Shown: one piece after another, positions 48,301 through 60,600 of the stretch
How the letters are laid out: every line of letters starts with the position of its first letter
Position numbering within the stretch: position 1 is the first letter of the stretch
DNA from: Cytospora piceicola
Taxonomy: Eukaryota > Ascomycota > Sordariomycetes > Diaporthales > Cytosporaceae
Assembly (NCBI GenBank): GCA_023375675.1
Contig: JALQBC010000009.1
Coordinates: 1,240,001 to 1,304,000, forward strand
Reading direction: 5' to 3'
DNA length: 64,000 nt
The notes under the pieces: generated by a model
The model's input: only the letters and a program-made list of their open reading frames with translations
What the model was told of the DNA's origin: nothing
The model's database searches: none
Made by a program: the position numbers and the translations under genes

Positions 48301-49739
48301 AAGTCATTACCAGGAACAGGCAGAGAGCCTGTCCTGTCCAAGAGCCCTTCCTCCAGGCCCTCGAGGGACTTGGCAGAGAACTCGGGTATAGTAGGTGGAG
48401 TGATAGCGAATGCCGGATCAATGCCTCCAGGCAGCGTGCTGGCGTCCCTAGCCAGGCTGGCGTCAAATGCGTGCTTCTTGGCAACCTCAAAGACTTCAAT
48501 CCACTGCTGTAGTTCAGCCTGGGTCTCGGCCTGTAGCATGATGTTTTGCGACTTGGTCTTGACCTCGAAGCAGAACCGTCGCTCTTCTGCAACCGCTGGA
48601 CGAGCGCTGCAGAGGAGTACGCCGATCTCGTCGCCTTGGAGCACACCATGTGGCCCCTGGACGAGCCACCCGAAGATGCCGTTGCGGCAGTAGTACCATC
48701 GCCTGGTCCAAGTCGTCCTGGCAGGCTTGCCGGTAACAGTCCTGAGGAATAGCCAGCCTTGCTTCTCCGAGGCGACGTTATCCTTTTCGTTTGGCTGGAC
48801 GTTCACCGGACCCCTAGAACCGAGGAACGCAACCGTCGACGTGCTGTAGTCCTCCAACTCTCGTGAAGGCTTGAAGGCAGCCACTGCTCTTTCACCCACA
48901 TCTCTCCTTGCGGCCTGTAGCTCGCGCTTGAAGGCGGCCTCAGTCGCCTCCATCTCCTTGGCCCACCCTCTGATGCGGTCCATCTCTTCGGCATGCCTGT
49001 TGGACCCGAAGGTCATGCCTGACCGCCTCATCTCCCGCCATATATCCGTCGAGAGGCGCACCAGCACCTTGTCAAGTGTGAAGCGGATCTGCGGGGAGAG
49101 CTGGCAGTAGTCCATGGAGGCCTTCAAGTAGGCTTTGCGTGTCTCGTATACGGCAAAGGCATCCTCACGCAACGAAGAGGGCTCCTTCGCCTTGCTCTGC
49201 GACACATACCGAGCCAGGGTGGTATCAAAGGCCTTCTGCGTGTTTTCCAGGGTCCTTCTCGCCTCCTTGAATGTCCGCAGGTCGTTGTTGAGGAAGGATC
49301 GAATCGGCTCGATGACCAAAGCCTCCATACGGCGCATTATGTTGAGAATATGGTTCCACCAGTCGCGCTGGCCATCACCCACTGTCTTCAGCGAGAGAAG
49401 CGCGTAATCTGGATCGATCAAGCCGTCGGTAGCGCCAGACGCAGGCGGCAGGGTCTTGCCCAGGAAGCCATTGATGGTTTCGTCGAGGGCGAGGATCTCA
49501 TGGGCCAGCTTAGAGCATGCTTTCATGTAACCATCAAGCCAGCGCTCAACGTGCTCGACCTGATCGGCAAAGTGGCCGGCGGCGCAACGGAAGGTCGGTG
49601 AGTCGAGGGCGGCTTCGTGCAGACCGATGGGGACGGCTGGGCTGGGGTTCTTGTGTGGCGATGGGGATGCGGCGGAGGGTTCAGGATGACTGGGTTTGGA
49701 AGCAGCCTGGTTGGCAGCCGGCGTGCTGGCGTCAGCCAT
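45390..49739 (-). CDS. SIP3: SIP3/LAM-type BAR-PH-GRAM-VASt membrane protein
   Basis: Two exons: 49739-45943 and 45867-45390, joined across a 75-bp intron (GTAAGT donor); 1424 residues. A BAR-type helical domain covers about 45-290, with FNxxxLTFKEARR-like helices, and a PH domain covers 325-422 (GWLFLRTVTGKPARTTWTRR). A disordered region follows, then a GRAM-like domain near 715-870 (FPCVPIEEKLVMVFNAAW, GRVYVTQDNIYFFG), a VASt domain near 935-1110 (YFKLITKVVITHV) and two membrane segments near 1180-1225. This is the layout of yeast Sip3/Lam3 and Ysp1/Lam1, proteins at ER contact sites that move sterols. The last exon adds a charged, helical C-terminus of about 160 residues. An orthologue assignment is likely, but the sterol role here is inferred. 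Confidence 0.92.
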
Positions 49740-52700
49740 GTTTGCTGGCTGAGGGCGTTGAAGAAATTATCGAGATGCTGAAGGAAGTCGATAGCTCATC
49801 CTGGTATCCTTTTGTTGGTGGGTTGGGCAAATTCAGGGGTCGAGTTTGGGACAGCGCGATGACGTTTGACCTCGAAATACCACGATGCACAATGGCCAGG
49901 ATGGCAAACAGCGCCCTACCAAATGAGAATAAACAAATGACAAGGCTGAGAATGACGATCTCCCCGAGTAACAGACAAGCTTCTTCTGATTGACAAGGTT
50001 CTCTATTCCTCAGCCTCGAGGTTGCGTTGACGTCGGTGATGTTGACTGAAAACGTGTGTTGCGGCTGGTTTGCTGTGTCCTTTCATTTCGGCACCTAAGC
50101 AACTTTCAGGGATAAATAAGCAAGGGTTCCAGCGTTTCATCATGCCTGGAAGCTTTGTTTGACAGCTCCGCGGCACAGATCCGCCCCCACCCAAATCTCA
50201 GCTTTCCCCAGACAACAGACGGGACCCGAACACCAGTCAGTCGACCGTTGAAATCTTGCAATCTCAAATCTGTATACACGTGGCCATTCAATGGGTGCCT
50301 TAGTAAGTTGATAAACTATTATTTCTATCATAATCCCCGCGCGGCATGGATTCTATGGAGATGCAGCTACGGCTTGACTTGGCTGCACTCAGCAGCAACT
50401 CTCCGGAGAGCTACAATTCTGGGACGCTGTCGGGTCTTCTCACCGATGTTTTTCGATTACCCGGTATTGTGTCAAGGTGTGTGTTGTTCTGGAGTCTGTT
50501 AATCTCCTTCCCCGGCAACAGCCATACATCCTTTCGACTCATCACTCTCTTATATTAAGAACGACGGGCGTTCAGGCTTCAGAGGCTGGAGACTGCCACA
50601 GCAAACAGCAACATCGGACTATCGACGAATCTTGGTCTGTGGGAGAAGAAGAACTATGAGCTTGCCGATTTTCGATAAACTGCACTGGCCTGTCATTCAT
50701 GTATCATCATCGTTTGGGTACCAACTGTCGAATTGGGAGGCAGCCGATGAGTCACTTACGCAACATGCGGTCTGGAGGCTCGCCTCGTGGTGTTGCTACC
50801 CAGCAAACATGGTTTGAGAAATTCACAAAGAGAAGCCTCCTTTTGTTACGGTAGTTCACAATTCCAAATGGTGCCATCTGAAGTACGAATCAGCCGGGTG
50901 GCTGGGTGGCTGGATGGGTGCTGTCATCGGCACTTGGTACAGTGCTTGTGTTCTAAGGCGGCAAGCCACAACTCAACCTGAGAGACCCAATATCTTGGTA
51001 AGAGGCCAGCAGATCTGAAACACATTGAGGGCCCAACTGGATGGATCTGGAAAGTCTCGTCGAGGCTATGGTGTCCCGAACTGCCAGGGTGGGACGGTAT
51101 TGCCCTGACACGTCGACTTTTCGCCTCATCTGAGTCTGAGGGACGCTCCTGATGAGTAACTACCTAGTGATTCCAGTGTCGCTTGTGGATAGAGTCAAGT
51201 ACATGCCACACACAGTATGTCAAAAGCTTCTTCGGCAATATTGCGTGGCTTCCTTGGAGGCAACACGAGAAAGTTTTGCCCCTGAAAAGAGGGGGCAACA
51301 ATAGTTGCATATGGATGTGTAGACGATCCACGCCGTCTCCATGCAACCTGCAGCTTTTTTCAGCTCCCCAAGGATCAAGACCGGGCAACCTGGCAACATG
51401 CAGGAGACAGGACGAATCGACAACAACCCACATAGAGCAGCAGCCTGCACTTGTAGATGTTCTGCATACCTCGACAAGCCAACGACGGGCAACCAAAAAA
51501 TAGAAAACAATTCGGTACAATATCAATCACCCAAAGCTGCCAGGCCGGCTGCCATGTCAAAGTAGTTGACAGCTGCGCCACAACCGATCAAGGTACAGGC
51601 GTCGCCCCTGCTGTCTCCCCACATCTTGGAGCCGCCGAAGCGCTGCATTGACTTCCAAACCCTCCGACGGTGAGCCGCCAGCGCTCGATCTTGACGCGGA
51701 AGTTGGCTCCAAGGTCCAAGGAGGGTTGGTTCTAAGGCGAGAAAATTACACTGTAGCTGGTTTTGGAAGGTTTTGTCGGTAACGACTGGGTGGCTGCTGA
51801 TACGGAGTATAGTACACAATGGAGCCACATATCCAACTCTGGTACTATCGGCAGGGATGCCCTCAAGTTGTTCTTGATTGATGAATCCTCCTCTGGGGCG
51901 CTTATACGCGTAATCGGATCGTCCGGTGAGGGTGGTGATATGGTGATTTTGTTATAGGCCGCGACCGTTTTTTCCAATAGCTCGACAGCTTATTGTATTA
52001 CGATTGGCTGGGCAGCGTGGGTTGATGGATGTACTCTACATACAATACATGATCCGTATATCAGAACTTGATATTGTAAGAAGTCGGTACGAACTGCCGG
52101 CGCCCTTGCCTAGTGGCCATCCTACAGTCGATGAACTGGCTGAACAGGCTCTGTCAACAAACAATTAGGTTTCCCCAGACGGTCTCGTACTGGCATGCCG
52201 TCGCTGGACCACGGATTCAGACTGCCCAGGTGCATTAATGGCTCTGATACCATCATGGCCCAAAACTCCGACCCAGCGACCACTGGCCTTCTCGTGTTGG
52301 CTGCCTCTTTCATGCCAGGTGCATGAACGGAAAGACCCCCGGCTGCAGCAGGAAAGCCACTTTGTACGGGATGGGGCAACTTGCAGAGAGGAGTCGTCAA
52401 GTGATCAAGTCGTGCTACATACATGGTAAAACAATTCGGACTCCGTAGGACTTCCTTCACACCATCACTGGTGGTGTGCTGATTGATGCGGGTGTGCGGC
52501 AAGGGAGTGGGGAGAACTGCCCAGGTGCGGCTTGGGCGGATAGTTAGCATATATGTGCGCCAACTAACAAAAACACTTTCAAGTCTGCACAGGATCTGTT
52601 ATGCCATCCCACGAGGCAAAGTACAGCCGTAGAGCCGTGCTATAAGCCGATATGGAGAGGTATCTACGTAGGTACTTAGGAGGCGGTGCGCTAGGACCAC

Positions 52701-55700
52701 GATGCGGGCCCTCCGTAGCTTCCCATCCTGCCGGGCCAGCGGCATCCCCCCAATTTCTAATTATAATGGCCCCCAGTCAGGCCAGGCTCGACACTACCAG
52801 CCCTGGAGACTCTGCAGTTTGCACTGCCCACGCAACATCTCTTCGTTGTCTCCCTCTTAGGCCTCTCAGGCCTCTCAGGCATCTGTCAGCCAACACTGAT
52901 ACGCCAGCTTCGTCAATTTGCCCCCCAGTTTTCGTTTCCATACCCTTCCTAGCCGAGGCTGAACCCTGATCGTGTCGATGTTTCCGGTCAGACCAGCAGT
53001 TTGTGCCTCGGTATCGAAAACCACTACAGATGGCCATTGCACGTACCAAGCGCGCTGGCATGACGCTGATAGCCTGTTTCGAAGAATCTCCGGCCCCTCT
53101 CTTTGACTCATCCGCATTCAAGACTTGTGTGTACATAGTGTGTTGAGACTGAAGTTGCCAGCGATGTCGGTCGGGCAACAGACTGCATACCTACGACCAA
53201 GTACCGATACTTTCTCCTTCTGACACCCAACGCACGCAGACGGACTGGACTGCTGCTGCTGTCATGAAGCTTCTCGGACTCCTCTTCTTGCGCGTCGCCC
53301 ACCTCGGCATTCGGCTGCGCCTTCGAGCTGTTGGCATAGAGGGTCATATCCTATCGACTCCTGCTATGGCTTCTTTTTGTCGGGAGGATCGGCCGGTTAT
53401 CTCCAGCCCGAATGGGATTGCCAGGTAAATGATACCAAACAGTGTTCACAGACCAGGTCCGTCGCCTTACTTCTGTAACGGGCTCGGGAATATTCCCAAA
53501 AGAGAAACCAGCAGCCAGGCTCACGAACCCTGGATAAATCAATGGCAAGAACATCCACCCCCAGCAGGTGTTACACCTGGTGAACAAGCTCCAGTTCGTT
53601 CCTGGATCGCCAAGGGTTCCTCTTCTATCAGATTCTCTCTCCTTTTTCCTGCGCAACGGTGCGGGAATGTCCATTCCGGAAATTCTGGTTCCTGGGCGTG
53701 CCCACCCATTTGGAGCTTTAATACACTTGATTTTGTATTTTCAGACCAATCAGAATTCTGGAACAATGTTTGACCAAATGTTGCTGACCTTTTTTGGTTG
53801 AGCCTGTCCGACCAATAAGGCTTCAAGAATGGCATCTCAGCCTTCCACACCTTAGCTCAGTCAACGCTAGCGTGGGTCTCGCCATCTCAGAAAGCCATCT
53901 ACAGGCTCTCGTTCGTTCTCGAGATGGACACCCCTTGATTCTGTTTGAAAGAATCGCTTTCCAGATCCATGATGGCCTCATACCGGGTACTGCCCAGGGG
54001 AGTCTTCCGGAGGTCCTCGAGACACGGGTGACCTTGTATGGCATCCTACTCGTTTTCAGGTACCTGTTTGCTTCCAAGGTTGGTCTCCATACATGACCCG
54101 TCGTCCGATATCTTACCCCAGACGGCACCACCAGGATCTTCAGGAGAATAGACCGGCTCCTAAGTCATGCAGGACAAACATTTGGGATGGTTTTCGAGCT
54201 ACAGCCCTTGCTCTCGGAGGATTTTTTATGAGCTTGGCTGTTAAGCCGATCCAGGTTTGATCTCGCCCAACACCCGCGAGGCGCCATGCCTTCGACACTC
54301 TGGCTGGTAGTTGCATGGCGCGCCTATAATTGTTTCATGTTTGCCTCCCCTGCCGAAAGGGAAAGGAGACAGTCACTGAGACTCGCTGCAGGGTGAAGGA
54401 GATATACGTCACGATAAGTGACAAGAATCACATCACACTCATGGCCTTAACTGTGGAGGTAGTACGGCACACGAGAAAACGGCACCGGATATACCAACAG
54501 TGCCTGTCCTCACAGGAAGTATCATTTGACAGCTGGTCGGGAAACGTCCCTGGTGGTTTCAGAATAGTACAATTTCCCGATGTGACCATTTGAGGAGCAA
54601 TCTCACGACAGTGGGACAACCTGAGCAAGCATCGTTGCCTTGCAGACATCTAACAGGCAGTACATGAACCAGCCAATAACCCACACTGCCCTGCATAAGC
54701 GTAGTTCTCAGGCCGCTCGCAGAGCTTGCCGTTTCACGATTTCTGTGGTCGCTCTCGAACTTGCAAAGCGGAGCACTTGCTACGTGCATGATGAGGCTGC
54801 ACCAGAAGAGCTCTCGATGCCCCCCCCCCCATTGAAGCGAATCGAGAAACAACCATGGCCTGATCCAATTATCGACAGATTCCTTGACACAATAAGCGCG
54901 TTGGCTACCAAAGGAAACATTCAGACAACGCAACTAAACGAAATCATCTTGTAACGGCGTCCCAAACTGTGGCCTAGAGGCATAATGAACAAGATCGAGA
55001 GAGTGACATCGGTCCCTGTCTCAGAAGCGTTCAATAGTCCAACTCGGTTCAAGTCGATCATGGGCTTATAGATCAGCTAAATTTTGCGTGGTAACGTGCC
55101 ATGTGGTCAAGACATCTGAGGAGTCGTCTGTCATTGTACTACATGAGACTCGAACTACCACGCTGTAGGTCATGCTGTAGGTGAAGTTGGCGACCAGAAT
55201 CGGACCGGCAATGCGTTGCTGGGTTTCAGGGTCCAGCAAACGGCGCTTAGGTCAATCGTCCGTCGCCCACCGTCCGTGCCCGTTTACTATCTACCTAGGT
55301 ATTCTATCTCTATCTTCTTCTTCACACCACCCACCCACCTGGGCCACCCACCTGGGCAATTCTCGAGCACTTATCGTCCATCCTGTCAGCCTGTCAGCCT
55401 GTATCGCATACGGCCCTCCCGGACGCTGGGCTCGGCATTCAACGCAGAGCAGGACATGGATATGCGAGGCGAGGCGAGATGTCGTTGACCCACCCTCGGA
55501 TGGCTGGCGTACCGGTACAAAGGCCCGTCAGTGGCGCTGCACGCTGATGCAGCAAATTTTCAGCTGCAGTCGCGGGCCATGCATCCTGCTATTGCCTGGA
55601 TTCTCGGAGTTTTTGGCTTCCAACCTATGCGGGTATCTGCACAGCCCACTTTGTACTGTACTTGCAAAGGTACATTTCGGCCCTCGGCGTCGCTGCTGCG

Positions 55701-56590
55701 CACATGCAGTTGACGCCTGTCCCTCCACACCCATCCCTTCTCTGCCTCTTCCCAATGCTGTCCCTGCGACTGCGGAAGCAGCTGGAACTGGTTTTTGCGG
55801 GCTGCTGGGGCAAGAGAGTACGAAACCCAAAGTCACTGACATATCCCCTGCTGTACCTCCACCGACTGGACATAAACCCTGCTTTACTGCATGTCTCCTC
55901 ATAGACTACCTATGTAGTTGGAACGCTGTGCACTACCTGGCTACCAATGTCAGATTTCAGAGTGGACCAGGGAACTTTCCGAGGGAACCAGATGACATCT
56001 GCACAGTATCCTGGCCCCAGAAAAAAACGAAAGCAGAAAGTATACAGGTATACACCTGGGCAGGTATACCATCCATGTACATACATACATACATACACAA
56101 CAGTCCGCGGGCAGGGCGAGCATGCATGCCGAGCGATGGCGACGTAGCGTCACCTCATGCCCTGCCATGATGCTTCTCGACTCCGCTTTGCTGCATCTGG
56201 CACTACAAGTACGGTGGTTAATTAAGTACACTGGCCGTGATTCGGGCTTTTTCAAAGTCTAGCAGGCAATAAGCGCAGTATAACACCCCACCACCCTTCC
56301 GCATTTTACGAGCTTTCTCACCATCCTTCTTCCTCTTCACGAGTACTTCGTCCACCGTTCTATTCCTCTTATTCGCGGTTGCAGGCGTACGAGCTAATTA
56401 TCCCCTGACCTTTGGGACCGCCCGCCTCCGTCATCCTTTATTTTTATTATTCCTTTCCCATCTCATCCCCAGCTTTCCGGAAACACTCGCCGCCTTCCTC
56501 GTGTCTGTTAGCCGCCTGGCCAATCTCACTTACATCCAACGGCTTTGAAACACACACACACCTCCCCCCCCCCCGGAAAATTCATATACG
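49740..56590. other. Gene-poor stretch of 6.9 kb
   Basis: No supported gene. Base composition is normal and RIP is not evident, so it is not decayed transposon. The longest open frame (55181-56170, 330 codons, Cys-rich) has no domain and is judged separately. The last 180 bp before 56591 are rich in pyrimidine and CA tracts, typical of fungal promoters. Short repeats include AGGCCTCTC near 52858, a CATA repeat near 56078-56097, and an exact TACCTAGGTA at 55292. Confidence 0.5.
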
Positions 56591-57631
56591 ATGCCTCCAC
56601 AATTACTACCGGCCTCTGCGGCTGCTTTTGCTCCCAGAGCGTCGTCGGTCAACGTTGTACTTGGTAGCAAACCGGAGCAATGGCTTACTCAGACACTCAA
56701 GAGGATCAACCGTGTAAAGCGACCTCTCAACAGTGTCATGCAACATCAGAGGTGCCTGGCCGAAACACTGTCCAACTCCAACGCTATCTGGACCCTGACC
56801 TCGTTGATGTTGCCCAAGGCCCCGGATTCGGAACTGAGAGAGGACTCCAACCCGCTGGTTGAGGCCTTGTTCAACTACCAGCTCTTTCATGTCGAGGCCT
56901 ATGTCGTCCATGTGGATATGGTTCTGCGCCATGAAGTCGGGTACAAGCTCACAACTGACACCATTGAGGCACTTATCGAGTACCACAAGGAGATCCACTG
57001 CGTCAACGCCAAGGCCAACACTCATGAGTGGTCGGAGAAGGACCAGCAATGCAAGAAGCTGCACGAAGACTTCATCCAGGCCATCAACAAGTTTGTATAT
57101 CGCACGCATGTTTCCGCGCTCGAAGGACTTGAAGAGGAGGGAGCCGGAGAGTTGCTCAACGGGAAGAGCGAGGAAGTCAAGAACCAGCTGCTTGGCCTCC
57201 TGAAGCCTCTGTTGCCCCCGCCGCCCAGGATCGTGGATGTGATACGCCAGCCCCCTCTGCTTCCGAGCTCATCAGCAAGCGCCAACATCTGGTCCCAGCC
57301 CACGACGCCTTCCAGCGCACCTGCTCCTGTCGACGCCTGGAGGATACTGCCTTCCAGCCCCAACGTCGTTACTACCTCTGCCGATTCGATGCCTATCTGG
57401 GCGAATATGGGCATGAGTGAGGCCTCGCTCTCTCCCCCAACGCCTTCCTACAGCCAGCCTTTTTCTTCAGCAGGGTTCTACTACAGCTCACCAATGGCGA
57501 CGGCACCGATCCCATCCTTTCCCCCGTTGCCCCTTCCCAGCATGCTTGCACAACAGTGTGGTGTCAGCGTCGGGTATGGCAGCTTCGGGTGGGATGCACC
57601 TCGCTACCAGGAGTATACAACAACCATGTGA
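56591..57631 (+). CDS. Protein of unknown function, helical N-terminus and Pro/Ser-rich C-terminus
   Basis: Single exon of 346 residues. The ATG at 56591 follows TATACG and a pyrimidine-rich leader. Residues 20-200 look well folded and helical, with regular hydrophobic spacing: VNVVLGSKPEQWLTQTLKRI, a LVEALFNYQLFHVEAYVVHVD segment and VNAKANTHEWSEKDQQCKKL. From residue 205 the chain turns into a Pro/Ser-rich, probably disordered tail with WSQP and SPPTPSYSQP, ending in an aromatic Gly-Trp-Tyr stretch. I do not recognise a family. Coding is supported by length, composition and the clear contrast between folded and disordered parts. It stands alone in a gene-poor area. Confidence 0.65.
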   Translation: MPPQLLPASAAAFAPRASSVNVVLGSKPEQWLTQTLKRINRVKRPLNSVMQHQRCLAETLSNSNAIWTLTSLMLPKAPDSELREDSNPLVEALFNYQLFHVEAYVVHVDMVLRHEVGYKLTTDTIEALIEYHKEIHCVNAKANTHEWSEKDQQCKKLHEDFIQAINKFVYRTHVSALEGLEEEGAGELLNGKSEEVKNQLLGLLKPLLPPPPRIVDVIRQPPLLPSSSASANIWSQPTTPSSAPAPVDAWRILPSSPNVVTTSADSMPIWANMGMSEASLSPPTPSYSQPFSSAGFYYSSPMATAPIPSFPPLPLPSMLAQQCGVSVGYGSFGWDAPRYQEYTTTM

Positions 57632-60600
57632 CAACCACCACCGGCCACAGGAGATAGCTACCACCCAGTGGTTACGTCCTCCGAGTAACTGTCTCTTCTA
57701 GGACGGTTTGTTTTACTCCTTTCCGTCATTTCTGTAAAGGAATACACCACCCCTCCCCCCCAAAAAGGTTGGCATCGGGACCAGAGCTAGAGAGACACCT
57801 CAGCACAATCACATGTCAGGCATATCGGCGTTTGCATATCAAGGAGCAGGTCCGCATACACATCAACACTCCATGGGTATTCAGGTTCATGGTTTTCCTC
57901 AGTCTAGCGAGCGAGCGTCTGTTTTCTTCCTTTTTTTCTCCGTCCCGGGATTTCTGCGGTTTCCAGGATCCTCCCATCAGCAACAAAATCGACAGCCGCG
58001 AGCTCGGTCACAAGCACACTCTCTCCATCTCATCTCATCAGGGCGGGTTCCGGCCGGGTATTTGGACTGCATTTTCGGGCGAGGCAGGGACTGTCGAGAA
58101 AAGGGGTGATCTTTCTTGCGTTTTTCCTTTATTTACTTTTTTCCTTTGATTTTCCTTTGCGTCTTACAAGAAGAAGAACACGCAGCAATGCACTACAGCC
58201 CGGCAAACAGCACCGGGACAGGATTTTCGGGTTCCTACCCCTTCTCTTCATTTTTCAGCGGCATAAAGAGGCTTCCTCAGACGATACCCCATGCGCGATA
58301 TGGTGTGCGCTCAGCCACCATAAGCACTCGCTTCAAGATTCCACACTCTCCTTGGACTTGGTTTCTGTTTGCCTTTTCTGATGTACGATTTTACGACCTT
58401 GATGACGGATATACCTACCACGCGACGAAGAGTTGGGGCGACGACCATTCTACGAACGACGACTTGCATACGGCTTGAAGCTGAGGCTTACGACGACTTC
58501 GATACGGAACGGCCAAGCCAGACTGGTCGTGTGGCGGATTTATTCGACGACGGCAACTTCGATCCCCGGACTGGACTCCACGGGGTCGTTGTGGCGCATC
58601 AGGGTTCAGAGGAAAAGCATGTCAAGCTGGAGACAAACGACAATGTCTGGAATATTGCGAGTCAAAGGCGAGAAGGATAAAAAGACACTGGGTGTCGACG
58701 ACAGAAGAAACCAAGGCCCCTGTTCCTCCCTCACGGGATGGGCGGGGCAGACAGGGAGTTCCAGCGAGATGGCGGTTCAACGATGCACATACAAGAGCCG
58801 GGCATAGCAATCACTGCTGGGCGGGAATTGCAAATGTTGCGGGGTCTCTTACTCGCCGACAGTGCCGAGTACACTCGACTCACTACGGAATACAGGCCCG
58901 GGGAATTTTCGGCGGGTTATCGTGACTATCGCGGAGTCGTCAGTCGACACGTTCTTGCATTCTGCTAGCTCAGAAAGGATGGAGTCGAAACCACTCCGAG
59001 AGAGTCGCGGTGGCAAAAGCCGGGGATTTTCTATCAAGCGGCGGTGGACCGAGGAAGTGGAATGGCAGAAGAAACAAATGCAGCTTCATCTCACTGCATG
59101 TTCTCTTGGAACTCTCGAGAGTCCCGGGGTCTCTCTGCGAGTCGAGTGTCTAAGTCCTCCTCAGCATCAGGCCCCGGGGGGTTCAACAGGGGTTCAGGGA
59201 CGAAGCTAACGCGAGGCGAGGGTTTGGTCAGGGGGAAGAACGGGATTCTCCCCGTTTCGCAAACTAGATGTCCGCCTCCGTCAAGCATGAGATGCTGGTT
59301 TGGTGGGTTGGGTTCGCCCCGGCGGCGAATTCCCACTGCGAGGACCCGTTCACTCGGTTGGCCTCCTGCTCTTTTGTCCCTTGTTTAGTAGTTAATCTCA
59401 ACAATCGAGCAATATAACTCAAAAGAGACTTCCCCTGTTCATGCTATGGTGATGTGACACGTGCGGCTCAAGGACCAAGCTTCGTCGGTGCCTGACAATA
59501 GAGAATTCCTCCTCCCCGACCATGCCTCGACGATCCGATGGCAGCCCTGGAGCCTGTCCACTTCAAGGAGTGGGTGGCCATCGACCCTCCACGGCTTCGG
59601 GCACTGACGTGCTCAAGTCTGTCAATGGTGCCTAGTATCGGTCGGCGATGCGGTCGTGATGAGCCAGGTCGCATTGACCGAGACCGTCAATGCGATGTCA
59701 CCCCGGCTTAAGTTGATTTCTAGTGTCTTGTGCTCCGAGGTCCAGAAAGCCTCGGCTTTAGGTTACAATGAACCTGTAGGTCTGTCTGGTTTGGTACGGC
59801 TTAAGTTGGGGCAGGTGACGGTGAGCAAACCAAGGCCCGAGGTTTGACATGTGCCATGTCTTGATAGCTGACATGTATTGGATCAGGGATAGTAGTGTGC
59901 CATTCGGGATTTTCCTGTTTCCTTCGTTTCTCAATTAATATCGGCACTATTGACCGAATTGACTTTTACCTGCAGGTGAAAAAGGATGGGCGTGTAAATG
60001 TCCCAAAAAGGGGCAATATTTGACGGCATCTTCGCGGAGGGATCTATACCCCTGCTCTCAAGCTTTTTCTCCTGTCTGCCAGGCCACGAGGAGGGGCAAG
60101 GTAGTTTCTTTTTTGCGTGTTTCTTCCGAGGTGATTCCTTTAGAAGCCCTTCCCCGTGCTTCCTCTCCGTGTGTAAACCCCCCCTCCCCTCTTCGGGATC
60201 CCGTGATGAAACCAACTCATGGCCCTTCTCCGGCGTTGTTTCCCCCTGGTTTCCTCCTCCCGCTCTGGTGTTCAAGTACATATCGAGAGATGATCCATGA
60301 ATGGTCACCCGCATCGTCAGCTCGCGTTTCGGCCAGTCGGGTGCCGGTAAAGGAAACAGGCCCTGCCCAGGTGCTGTGTGTGGGGCACTTTGGGTACGTC
60401 CGCGTCGATCAATTTGGGCTTCGTTTTCCGCTTCCGTATTATTGTTACTTGAATGGGACACAACCTTCGGTCGAATCCAGGATTCCTTTATCCGGCTTAA
60501 CGTGGCAGCCAACGCCACAATACAGGAGTTACTGTGCAACATTGGGGCTTTATGCTGGCCCGGAAGATGATATATACCAGAAACCATCAAAATTTAAGGC

